Assembly: GCF_945605565.1 (NCBI RefSeq)
Contig: NZ_OX216966.1
Coordinates: 1,795,501 to 1,859,500, forward strand
Reading direction: 5' to 3'
Length of the DNA stretch: 64,000 nt
Source of the DNA: Paenibacillus dendritiformis
GTDB lineage: Bacteria > Bacillota > Bacilli > Paenibacillales > Paenibacillaceae
The position numbers were made by a program, and so were the translations under genes. Positions 7,279 to 14,742 of the stretch are shown here, one piece after another. Numbering within the stretch: position 1 is the stretch's first letter; every line of letters starts with the position of its first letter. The notes below the pieces were generated by a model. It made no database searches and was not told where the DNA came from. It saw only the letters and a list, made by a program, of their open reading frames with translations.

Positions 7279-7913
7279 TGGCATCCGAAATCAAGGTTGT
7301 ATTGCTTGATGATCATCCCCTTGTGATAGATGCATTAAAACATCGCCTGGAGCAGGAAGCAGATATTCGCGTAACGGGGACGTTTGCCGATCCGCGGCTC
7401 TTGGTGGAGCAAATCCGCCGGAATAAGCCGGATGTGCTGGTGATGGATATTTCCATGCCGCATATGGACGGCTTTCAGCTGGCAGTTCTGTTGAAGAAGG
7501 AATATGGTTCTGCTCTTAAAATCATCATGCTGTCTGGCTATACCTATGAAGAATTCTATCTGAAGGCCTATGAGATTGGCGTGAACGCCTATTTGTCCAA
7601 GCAGGCTTCTTACGTCCAAATTATTAATGCGATTAGGCAGAGCCTGGCAGGTCATATGCTGGTTCCTGAACGTCTGTTCATGGCTTATGGGCAGGATAAG
7701 CTGACGCCCACGGAGCGTGAGGTACTGATCAGAATTTCACGGGAGATGAGCAATAAGGAGATTGCCAGAGAACTCGGCATCAGCCAGCGGACAGTGGAAT
7801 ACCATCTAACCTCCATTCTTCAGAAAATGGGGGTCAAATCGCGAGTGGGGGCGGTTGCCAAAGGATATGAGCTGGGGATTATTGGAGCTGCCGGTTCAAA
7901 TCATCAACCATAG
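7278..7913 (+). CDS. NarL/ComA-type response regulator
   Basis: A 211-residue regulator. The receiver domain (1-120) has Asp11/Asp12, phospho-acceptor Asp57 in VLVMDIS and Lys108. The LuxR-type helix-turn-helix (about 143-205) includes LTPTEREVL and NKEIARELGISQRTVEYHL. It is the expected partner of the kinase encoded just upstream, whose stop codon shares one base with this ATG (TAATG), with AGGAGGGA before it. Length and organisation match ComA and DegU-like proteins, which bind DNA as dimers after phosphorylation. Targets are not evident; no ComA-type TTGCGG/CCGCAA box was seen next to these genes. Transcription probably ends at 7989-8021. Confidence 0.9.
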   Translation: MASEIKVVLLDDHPLVIDALKHRLEQEADIRVTGTFADPRLLVEQIRRNKPDVLVMDISMPHMDGFQLAVLLKKEYGSALKIIMLSGYTYEEFYLKAYEIGVNAYLSKQASYVQIINAIRQSLAGHMLVPERLFMAYGQDKLTPTEREVLIRISREMSNKEIARELGISQRTVEYHLTSILQKMGVKSRVGAVAKGYELGIIGAAGSNHQP

Positions 7914-7988
7914 AACGAAAATAGTTGTCAAGTTAGCGAAAGGCGGATTCTGGGCTACCGTGCTAAGGTGAATCGAATGGATGACTCC

Positions 7989-8021
7989 AACTTGATTGGC
8001 TCTGTGCCTTTCAAGTTTTTT
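7989..8021 (+). terminator. Rho-independent terminator after the kinase-regulator pair
   Basis: AACTTGA (7989-7995) pairs with TCAAGTT (8011-8017), followed by TTTTTTG. The inner loop keeps the GGC/GCC pair seen in the terminator at 340-378. Confidence 0.7.
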
Positions 8022-8080
8022 GTATTATGACGTATGCTATAACATAAATCACACTTTATATTTTTAAATGTGTCTAAATA

Positions 8081-8110
8081 TTGACACTCATTATGACGGC
8101 ATGATATTAT
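8081..8110 (+). promoter_or_regulatory. Sigma-A-type promoter of the aromatic catabolism operon
   Basis: TTGACA (8081-8086), 18-base spacer, TATTAT (8105-8110). An inverted repeat CGTTA-AAA-TAACG at 8113-8125 covers the expected start of transcription, a natural operator position. It is the only strong promoter seen ahead of the genes at 8499-28473. Confidence 0.6.
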
Positions 8111-8498
8111 AACGTTAAAATAACGCACCATCGAAAAAACGTATTATAATTTGCGATGAACCCCATGAAGAACCTCGATATCCGGTTGCAGCTCCAGCAC
8201 GAGACTGCGCATCTATGTCATTCATACACGTACACGTTGACGTAACACTCCGCATCTAAGCTACCAGGCAGCAGCGCTTAGCTTCTAGGGCAAGCGCACT
8301 CACATTATCCTTCCATGCGAACGCAGCACACAGACCTGCACGAACGAACTTTCCATGAAGCATCAGAGGAACACATTTCATGTCTCGATGACCGCAAGAG
8401 AGCTTTACACTCAGACAACTCGCCAATACGCTTTTTATCTATTTCTTATATTGAAAGCGCAAACAATTACAATCCTTATTGTAAAGGAGCGAGATTGG
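8111..8498 (+). other. Long 5' leader, no gene called
   Basis: About 380 bases separate the promoter from the first gene. Open frames here lack ribosome binding sites. A CTAAGC/GCTTAG pair near 8256-8285 can form a hairpin, but no T-box, riboswitch or terminator is recognisable. A second TATAAT at 8145-8150 has no good -35 partner. Confidence 0.4.
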
Positions 8499-9503
8499 AT
8501 GAAACAGTTTTTTTCGATTGTTATGGTTTGTTCGCTGCTGCTGCTGGCGGCATGCGGGAACTCGAGCGAACCGAAGGACACGGGCAAGAATGACGACGGC
8601 AAAAAGATGGTCAAGATCGGCATTGCGCAGTACGCGAATCATCCTTCGCTGGATGGGGCGAGAGAAGGCTTTTTGCAGGCGTTGAAGGATGCCGGGTACG
8701 AGGAAAATGTCAATTTGCAAGTGGATTTCCACAATGCGCAGGGTGACATGAACAACAACCTCACGATAGCCCAAAAGCTGGTCGGCGACAAAAACGACCT
8801 GATCCTGGCGATCGCCACGCCGACCGCGCAGGCGGTTGCGAAGGCGACGAAAGACATCCCCGTTCTATTCACGGCCGTAACGGATCCGGTCACATCGAAG
8901 CTGGTCGACAGTCTTGAGAAGCCGGGAGGCAATGTGACAGGCACGCGCGACACGAATCCGGACGCGATCAAGAAGACGATGGAGACGATCAAGAAATTTT
9001 TCCCCGAGGCCCGCAAGATAGGCGTCATTTACAATTCCGGCGAGCAGAACTCCGTCGTCAACATCGCTAACGTCAAGCAGGTGCTGCAAGACGGCGGACT
9101 GGAGACGGTCGAGGCCACCGTCACGAACAGCTCCGAGGTGAAGCAGGCCGCCGACTCGCTGGTAGGGCGCGCGGATATTATCTATCTTACGTCGGATAAT
9201 ACGGTCATCTCGGCGCTCAGCTCGGTCGTGTCGGTCGCGAATGACAAGGACATTCCACTGTTCTGCGAGAGCAGTGAATCGGTCGGAGAAGGCGCATTCG
9301 CATCGATCGGATTCCAGTACTACGATTTGGGCTACACGACAGGCAAGATGGCGGTGGAGGTGCTGAAGGGCGCATCGCCGGCAGACATCCCCGTCCAGTT
9401 CTCCGAGAAGCTCGATCTGATGATTAATCCGAAGGCGGCGGAGGCGCAAGGAATCACATTGACGGAAGAGATGACACAAGGCGCAATCCTGATTGAGAAA
9501 TAA
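8499..9503 (+). CDS. ABC transporter substrate-binding lipoprotein, TrpX-like
   Basis: A 334-residue lipoprotein. ATG 8499 follows AAAGGAG and opens a signal peptide ending LAAC, lipidated Cys19. An upstream frame extension to 8355 would bury this signal and is rejected. The mature part is the two-lobed ABC substrate-binding fold of the YtrF/TrpX family (PF04392 type), with stretches such as LILAIATPTAQAVAKATK and PVLFTAVTDPV. Relatives bind aromatic amino acids (TrpXYZ) or related small ligands. A permease and an ATPase gene follow, then catabolic genes for aromatic acids. I infer uptake of phenylalanine, tryptophan or an aromatic acid; the ligand is not proved by sequence. Confidence 0.85.
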   Translation: MKQFFSIVMVCSLLLLAACGNSSEPKDTGKNDDGKKMVKIGIAQYANHPSLDGAREGFLQALKDAGYEENVNLQVDFHNAQGDMNNNLTIAQKLVGDKNDLILAIATPTAQAVAKATKDIPVLFTAVTDPVTSKLVDSLEKPGGNVTGTRDTNPDAIKKTMETIKKFFPEARKIGVIYNSGEQNSVVNIANVKQVLQDGGLETVEATVTNSSEVKQAADSLVGRADIIYLTSDNTVISALSSVVSVANDKDIPLFCESSESVGEGAFASIGFQYYDLGYTTGKMAVEVLKGASPADIPVQFSEKLDLMINPKAAEAQGITLTEEMTQGAILIEK

Positions 9504-9530
9504 GTCGTTCCAAATTAGGAGGATGCTATC

Positions 9531-10487
9531 GTGCTATATGCGCTGACGGGCTCGTTGGAAGCAGGGGTCATTTACGCGTTGATGGCCCTGGGCGTTTACT
9601 TAACGTTTCGGATTCTCGACTTTCCCGATTTGACCGTCGATGGCAGCTTTGCCACCGGCGGAGCCGTGGCGGCGGTCATGATTACGTCCGGCTATTCCCC
9701 GCTGCTCGCCACATTGGGCGCGCTGCTGGCGGGATGCGTGGCAGGAACCGTAACCGGCCTGCTGCATACGAAAGGGAAAATCAATACGCTGCTATCCGGC
9801 ATTATTTCGATGATTGCATTGTATTCGATCAATTTGCGGATTATGGGCAAGGCGAATACGCCGCTGTTGGGGGAGAACACCTTGTTCACGCAGCTTGTCT
9901 CCTTCTTGTCCAGCCTGCAGCCGCTTGCGATTTTGGCGGCCGTAGGAATATTCGTCCTCCTCATCAAATGGGCTATGGACTGGTTCCTGGATACGGAGAT
10001 CGGATTGGCGATTCGCGCCACCGGCGACAATTCGAAAATGATCCGCAGCCTCTCCGCGAACACCGACAATATGAAAATTATCGGGCTGAGCCTGTCCAAC
10101 GGATTGGTAGCGCTATCCGGCGCGCTTATCGCCCAATATCAAGAATTTGCGGATGTCTCGATGGGGATCGGAATTATCATCATCGGCTTGGCCTCCGTCA
10201 TTATGGGGGAAGCCGTCTTCGGCCATGCTTCCATCCGGCGGGCGACCTTCGCCGTAATCGGAGGAGCTATCGTCTATCGCCTCATTATTATGCTCGCTAT
10301 CCGCATCGGGTTGGATCCGAATGACCTGAAGCTGCTGACCGCCGCGATGGTGGTCGCCGCCCTCGTCATGTCGCGGGTTCTCGCTACATGGAAAGACAGG
10401 CGGGTGAAGTCCTCCCAGGAAGATGTTCCGCATGTGTCCATCGACATCGACCAGGGAGCAAGGGGGGAGAGCCATGCTGAAACTTGA
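9531..10487 (+). CDS. ABC transporter permease, TrpY-like
   Basis: A 318-residue integral membrane protein with about eight or nine hydrophobic spans of the BPD_transp_2 (LivH-like) family. The hallmark segment RILDFPDLTVDGSFATGG lies near residues 26-43. It begins with GTG 9531 after AGGAGG. The C-terminal 35 residues are hydrophilic and overlap the next gene by 14 bases. It forms the channel for the substrate delivered by the upstream lipoprotein and is driven by the ATPase encoded downstream. In TrpXYZ-type systems a single permease probably acts as a homodimer, consistent with only one permease gene here. Confidence 0.87.
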   Translation: MLYALTGSLEAGVIYALMALGVYLTFRILDFPDLTVDGSFATGGAVAAVMITSGYSPLLATLGALLAGCVAGTVTGLLHTKGKINTLLSGIISMIALYSINLRIMGKANTPLLGENTLFTQLVSFLSSLQPLAILAAVGIFVLLIKWAMDWFLDTEIGLAIRATGDNSKMIRSLSANTDNMKIIGLSLSNGLVALSGALIAQYQEFADVSMGIGIIIIGLASVIMGEAVFGHASIRRATFAVIGGAIVYRLIIMLAIRIGLDPNDLKLLTAAMVVAALVMSRVLATWKDRRVKSSQEDVPHVSIDIDQGARGESHAET

Positions 10488-11262
10488 GGGGATTCGGAAA
10501 GTGTTCAACCGCAGGACGGCGAGCGAGAAGATCGCTTTGCGAAATACGAATCTGACGCTTCGCGAGGGCGATTTCGTAACGATTATCGGTTCCAATGGAG
10601 CGGGCAAGTCCACGCTGATGAATATTATCTCGGGCGGGATGGCGCCGGATAGCGGTACCATCGAGATCGACGGAGAGAACGTGACCGGCCTCTCCGAGTT
10701 CGAGCGCTCGCGCAAGATTGGACGCGTATTCCAGGACCCGATGGCCGGAACGGCGCCGACGATGACGATCGAGGAGAATCTCGCAGTCGCCTTCTCGCGC
10801 GACAAAAGACGCACCCTGCACCGGGGCGTGAACAAGAAGCGGAAGGAGCTGTTCCGGGAGAGCCTGGCGTCGCTGCATCTCGGGCTCGAGAACCGGCTGT
10901 CGGCCAAGGCCGGACTGCTGTCAGGCGGCGAGCGGCAGGCGCTCAGCCTGCTGATGGCGACCTTCACGCAGCCGAAGGTGCTGCTTCTGGATGAGCATAC
11001 GGCCGCACTTGATCCGGCGCGGGCGCAGTTGATTACGGCGCTGACGAAGGAAGTCGTCGAGCGTTCCAACTTCACGACGCTGATGGTGACGCACAATATG
11101 CAGCAAGCCATCGAGCTCGGCAACCGCCTGATTATGATGGACGCCGGGGAGATTATTTTGGATGTGCGGGAAGAGGAGAAGAAGCATCTGACGATCGAGG
11201 TGTTGTTGAAAAAATTTGCCCAGCTGAAAGGAGTGGCGGATGACCGCTTGCTGTTGGGATAG
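10474..11262 (+). CDS. ABC transporter ATPase, TrpZ-like
   Basis: A 262-residue ATPase with Walker A GSNGAGKST (39-47), a Q loop near 87, signature LSGGE (149-153) and Walker B VLLLDE (169-174), all intact. ATG 10474 follows AGGGGGGAG and overlaps the permease gene by 14 bases; the longer frame from 10423 has no such site. It powers the importer formed with the two upstream products. The stop codon is followed after 27 bases by the E1 alpha start, so transporter and catabolic genes are apparently co-transcribed. Confidence 0.9.
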   Translation: MLKLEGIRKVFNRRTASEKIALRNTNLTLREGDFVTIIGSNGAGKSTLMNIISGGMAPDSGTIEIDGENVTGLSEFERSRKIGRVFQDPMAGTAPTMTIEENLAVAFSRDKRRTLHRGVNKKRKELFRESLASLHLGLENRLSAKAGLLSGGERQALSLLMATFTQPKVLLLDEHTAALDPARAQLITALTKEVVERSNFTTLMVTHNMQQAIELGNRLIMMDAGEIILDVREEEKKHLTIEVLLKKFAQLKGVADDRLLLG

Positions 11263-11289
11263 ATGAACGAGAAGGGGAAGGGAGCGGTA

Positions 11290-12441
11290 ATGATGATTCA
11301 AAGTCAGGGGCATCCGTCTGCCCCGCCAATTGCAGAGCAGGCAGGAGCGGGGACGCGGCATGAAGACATGCGCGGGCTGTTTGAGCCTTATCAGGTGCTG
11401 GCGCCGGACGGGGAGCTTCGCCACCCTGTCGAGGGGGCCATTGACGAGGATCTGATGATACAAATGTACGAGAACATGGTGCTGGCACGAATGTTCGATC
11501 GGAAGGCGGTCAACCTGCAAAGGCAGGGCCGAATGGGCACGTACGCCCCTTATGAAGGCCAGGAAGCTTCGCAGGTCGGGAGTGCGCTGGCGCTGTCCCC
11601 CAATGATTGGTTGTTCCCCAGCTATCGCGATCACGCTGCCGCGATCACGCATGGGCAGGCGCTTAGCCGCGTCCTTCTCTATTGGATGGGGCATATGGAA
11701 GGCTCCATCAGTCCGGAAGGCCGCCATATTCTGCCGCCGTGCGTGCCGATAGCCACGCATTTGACGCATGCCGTAGGCACGGCTTGGGCCGCCAAGCTGA
11801 AGGGGGAGAAGCAGGCGAGCATCGTGTACTTCGGCGAAGGGGCAACCTCGGAAGGAGATTTCCACGAGGCTCTGAATTTTGCCGGGGTGTACCAGACGGC
11901 CACCGTCTTCTTCTGTCAAAATAACGGCTACGCGATTAGCGTCCCGTTCCATGCGCAGTCCGCTTCCCGGACGATCGCCCAGCGCGCGGCCGCCTACGAC
12001 ATGCCGGGGGTCCGGGTAGACGGCAACGATGTGCTCGCCGTATGGCTGACCGTGCGCGAGGCGATTGAGCGCGGCTTGAACGGCGGCGGACCGACGCTTA
12101 TCGAGGCGGTTACGTTCCGTTACGGGCCGCATACGACCAGCGACGATCCGCGCAAATACCGCGACCAGGCCCGGCTCTCCGCCGAATGGAGGGAGCAGCG
12201 CGATCCGATAGAGCGCATGAAGCGGCATCTCGTGAAGCGGGGAGCGTGGAGCGAGGAGCATGAGACGCGTCTGGCGGAGAGGTTCAGCGGCCTGATCGAA
12301 GCCGCGGTCGCGGAGGCGGAGAGCTATCCGAAGTCCCGGCCGGAAGATATGTTCATGCACGTAAGCGCTGACATGCCGTGGTCTGTAGCCGAGCAGCGGG
12401 AACAGAGCGGTCTGTGTGCGGAAAGGCAGGGTGAAGCATGA
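11290..12441 (+). CDS. 2-oxoacid dehydrogenase E1 component, alpha subunit
   Basis: Thiamine-diphosphate-dependent E1 alpha, 383 residues from ATG 11290 (AAGGGAG five bases upstream). ATG 11263, directly after the previous stop, is in frame but has a poor site. The ThDP/Mg motif begins GEGATSEGDFHEAL (about 182-195) and ends QNN, and the phosphorylation-loop-like stretch FRYGPHTTSDDP is present. Family members decarboxylate pyruvate, branched-chain or other 2-oxoacids and reductively acylate E2. Its place between an aromatic amino acid-type importer and paaABCD suggests an aromatic substrate such as phenylpyruvate, giving phenylacetyl-CoA directly. A branched-chain complex is the alternative. 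ATGA overlap with E1 beta. Confidence 0.88.
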   Translation: MMIQSQGHPSAPPIAEQAGAGTRHEDMRGLFEPYQVLAPDGELRHPVEGAIDEDLMIQMYENMVLARMFDRKAVNLQRQGRMGTYAPYEGQEASQVGSALALSPNDWLFPSYRDHAAAITHGQALSRVLLYWMGHMEGSISPEGRHILPPCVPIATHLTHAVGTAWAAKLKGEKQASIVYFGEGATSEGDFHEALNFAGVYQTATVFFCQNNGYAISVPFHAQSASRTIAQRAAAYDMPGVRVDGNDVLAVWLTVREAIERGLNGGGPTLIEAVTFRYGPHTTSDDPRKYRDQARLSAEWREQRDPIERMKRHLVKRGAWSEEHETRLAERFSGLIEAAVAEAESYPKSRPEDMFMHVSADMPWSVAEQREQSGLCAERQGEA

Positions 12442-13421
12442 GCCGGAGCTTAACGATATTGCAAGCGATTCATGAAGCGCTCGATCAGAAGCTGGCGGAC
12501 GATCGGCGTGTCATGCTGACGGGCGAAGACATCGGCGTCAACGGCGGCGTGTTCCGGGCGACCGAGGGGCTGTTCGACAAGTACGGCAGGGAGCGGGTCG
12601 TCGATACGCCGCTGGCCGAAGCCGGCCTTATTGGCTCGGCTATCGGGCTGGCGCTGAACGGCTTCGTTCCGGTCGTCGAAATTCAATTTCTGGCCTTCAT
12701 TTATCCCGGCTTCGAGCAGCTCATCACCCATGCGGCCCGCATGCGGTATCGGACGCGGGGACAGTACAACGTCCCTCTCGTTATCCGCACGCCATACGGA
12801 GCGGGAATCCGCGGGCCGGAGCTTCATTCGGAGAGCGTGGAAGCATTCTTCGTCCATACGCCCGGCCTCAAGGTGGTCGTGCCGAGCAATCCTTATGATG
12901 CCAAAGGCCTCCTCATTAGCGCCATCGAAGATCCCGATCCGGTTGTTTTTCTGGAACCGGCCCGGATCTACCGTGCCTTCAAGGCGGAAGTGCCGGAGGA
13001 GATGTACCGCATTCCGTTAGGGAAGGCGAATATCGTCCGGGAAGGTACAGACGTGACGCTGATATCGTGGGGGGCGATGATGCGGGTGGCGCTTGAAGCG
13101 GCCCGGCAGCTGGAGCAGGAGAAGGGCTGGTCCTGCGAAGTCATCGATCTCCGCTCACTGTATCCGCTCGATCGGGACGCGATTGCGGCATCCGTGAAGA
13201 AGACGGGCCGGGCGCTGATTGTTCATGAGGCGCAAAAGACGGCCGGCGTCGGCGCGGAAATTGTCTCGCTGATCAATGACGAAGCGCTGATGTATTTGCG
13301 GGCTCCGATTCAGCGGATTACCGGCTTCGATGTGCCGGTTCCGCAGTTCTCGCTCGAGGACCTCTATGTTCCGACGGTCGAGCGGGTGAGAGCGGGAATC
13401 GCCACTGCAATTCAGTTCTGA
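12438..13421 (+). CDS. 2-oxoacid dehydrogenase E1 component, beta subunit
   Basis: 327 residues, the normal length for E1 beta of the heterotetrameric pyruvate/branched-chain type. Recognisable blocks are LTGEDIGVNGGVFRATEGL near the start, DTPLAEAGLIGSAIGLA, and the C-terminal half with EVIDLRSLYPLD and VHEAQKTAGVGAEI. It completes the ThDP-binding site at the alpha/beta interface. Its ATG overlaps the E1 alpha stop by four bases, which favours equal synthesis. Same operon as E2 and E3, so a complete dedicated complex is encoded. Confidence 0.9.
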   Translation: MSRSLTILQAIHEALDQKLADDRRVMLTGEDIGVNGGVFRATEGLFDKYGRERVVDTPLAEAGLIGSAIGLALNGFVPVVEIQFLAFIYPGFEQLITHAARMRYRTRGQYNVPLVIRTPYGAGIRGPELHSESVEAFFVHTPGLKVVVPSNPYDAKGLLISAIEDPDPVVFLEPARIYRAFKAEVPEEMYRIPLGKANIVREGTDVTLISWGAMMRVALEAARQLEQEKGWSCEVIDLRSLYPLDRDAIAASVKKTGRALIVHEAQKTAGVGAEIVSLINDEALMYLRAPIQRITGFDVPVPQFSLEDLYVPTVERVRAGIATAIQF

Positions 13422-13443
13422 CCGTTCAGGAGGGGGAACGCAA

Positions 13444-14742
13444 ATGATAGAGTTCAAGCTTCCCGACGTGGGAGAAGGCATTCACGAAGGGGAGATCGGG
13501 AAATGGCTGATTAAGGAGGGAGAGCGGGTTGCCTGCGATCAGCCGATCGTCGAGGTGCTGACGGACAAAGTGAACGCCGAGCTGACCGCTCCGGCCGGCG
13601 GCGTGGTGCGCAAGCTGATGTTCGCCGAGGGGGACGCTGTCCGGGTAGGCGAGGTGTTGTTCCTTCTTGAAGCGGAGGGGCGTGTCCCTATGGAGGCAGT
13701 GGGGAAAGCGGAGCAGGCAGCCTCTGCAGTTGCTGCCGCTCCTGCGCCTCCGCTCGCAGTGTCCGTGCCTCCTGACGCTCCGGCGTCCCCGTCAGGCCGA
13801 GTGCGCGCGGCCCCCTATGTTCGCCAGCTTGCGCGGCAATTGAATGTCGACATCGAACAGGTGAAGGGGGGCGGAGCCGACGGCCGCATTACCGAAGAGG
13901 ATGTGCGGCGCTATGCGGCGGCAGGCACGGCGAAGGAAGCGGAAGGGGCTGACATGCCGCGGACGGATGCGGTTCAGCCTGCGCGGGAGCGGACGGAGAC
14001 CGCTGCCCGGCTGGAGGTTGCCGTACCGTCTTCCGCTTGCGCCGAGGAACGGATTCCGCTGCGGGGCGTGCGCCTGAAGATCGCCGAACGGCTAGTCAAG
14101 GCGGCGACCATCATCCCGCATGTCACGCAGGTGGATGAACTGGAGGCCGATGCGCTGCAGGCGCTGCGGGAACGTCTCCAGCCGTTGGCGGCCGAACGGC
14201 AGGTGAAGTTGACGTACTTGCCGTTTTTTATCAAGGCGATCGTCATCGCGCTCAAGGAATTTCCGGCCTTCAACGCGTCGCTCGACGACGAGAGCAAGGA
14301 GATCGTCTTGAAGCGCTATTATCATATCGGGATTGCGACCGATACGCCGGACGGCCTGATCGTTCCGGTCATCCGGCACGCTGACCGGAAGACGGTCTTC
14401 GAGCTGGCGGAAGAGATCGGACGGCTGTCGGAGCGGGCCCGCGCAGGGAAGCTGGCACTGGAGCAGATTACCGGCGGCACCTTCACGATCAGCAACGTCG
14501 GGCCGATCGGCAGTCTGCTCGCGACGCCGATTATCAACCATCCGGAGGCGGCCATTATGGCGCTGCACAAGATGGAGCCGCGCATGGTCGTCCGCAACGG
14601 GGAAGGCGTCATCCGTCTCATGATGAATATGGCGCTCTCCTTCGATCACCGGATTATCGACGGAGCGGAAGCGATTCGGTTCACGAACCGGATCAAGCGG
14701 CTGCTGGAGCAGCCTGACTTACTATGGGCGGAGATGGTATAG
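13444..14742 (+). CDS. 2-oxoacid dehydrogenase E2 component (dihydrolipoyl acyltransferase)
   Basis: A 432-residue E2. One N-terminal lipoyl domain (1-80) carries Lys42 in VLTDKVNAE. A flexible Ala/Pro linker (about 90-118) leads to a peripheral subunit-binding domain (121-157, PYVRQLARQLNVDIEQV). A second linker leads to the catalytic domain (about 200-432) with SFDHRIIDGA, His402 and Asp406. It transfers the acyl group made by E1 to CoA and forms the core of the complex. AGGAGGGG precedes ATG 13444. The domain set matches branched-chain-type E2 with one lipoyl domain; substrate specificity cannot be read from sequence. Confidence 0.92.
   Translation: MIEFKLPDVGEGIHEGEIGKWLIKEGERVACDQPIVEVLTDKVNAELTAPAGGVVRKLMFAEGDAVRVGEVLFLLEAEGRVPMEAVGKAEQAASAVAAAPAPPLAVSVPPDAPASPSGRVRAAPYVRQLARQLNVDIEQVKGGGADGRITEEDVRRYAAAGTAKEAEGADMPRTDAVQPARERTETAARLEVAVPSSACAEERIPLRGVRLKIAERLVKAATIIPHVTQVDELEADALQALRERLQPLAAERQVKLTYLPFFIKAIVIALKEFPAFNASLDDESKEIVLKRYYHIGIATDTPDGLIVPVIRHADRKTVFELAEEIGRLSERARAGKLALEQITGGTFTISNVGPIGSLLATPIINHPEAAIMALHKMEPRMVVRNGEGVIRLMMNMALSFDHRIIDGAEAIRFTNRIKRLLEQPDLLWAEMV

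Noticed and set aside
8111..8498. T-box or amino-acid riboswitch before the TrpX-like gene
   Set aside because: No T-box core sequence, specifier-type stem or terminator/antiterminator pair could be found by eye.
10921..12360. 479-residue minus-strand frame
   Set aside because: Antisense shadow of the ATPase and E1 alpha genes in GC-rich DNA; low family resemblance and skewed Arg/His composition.
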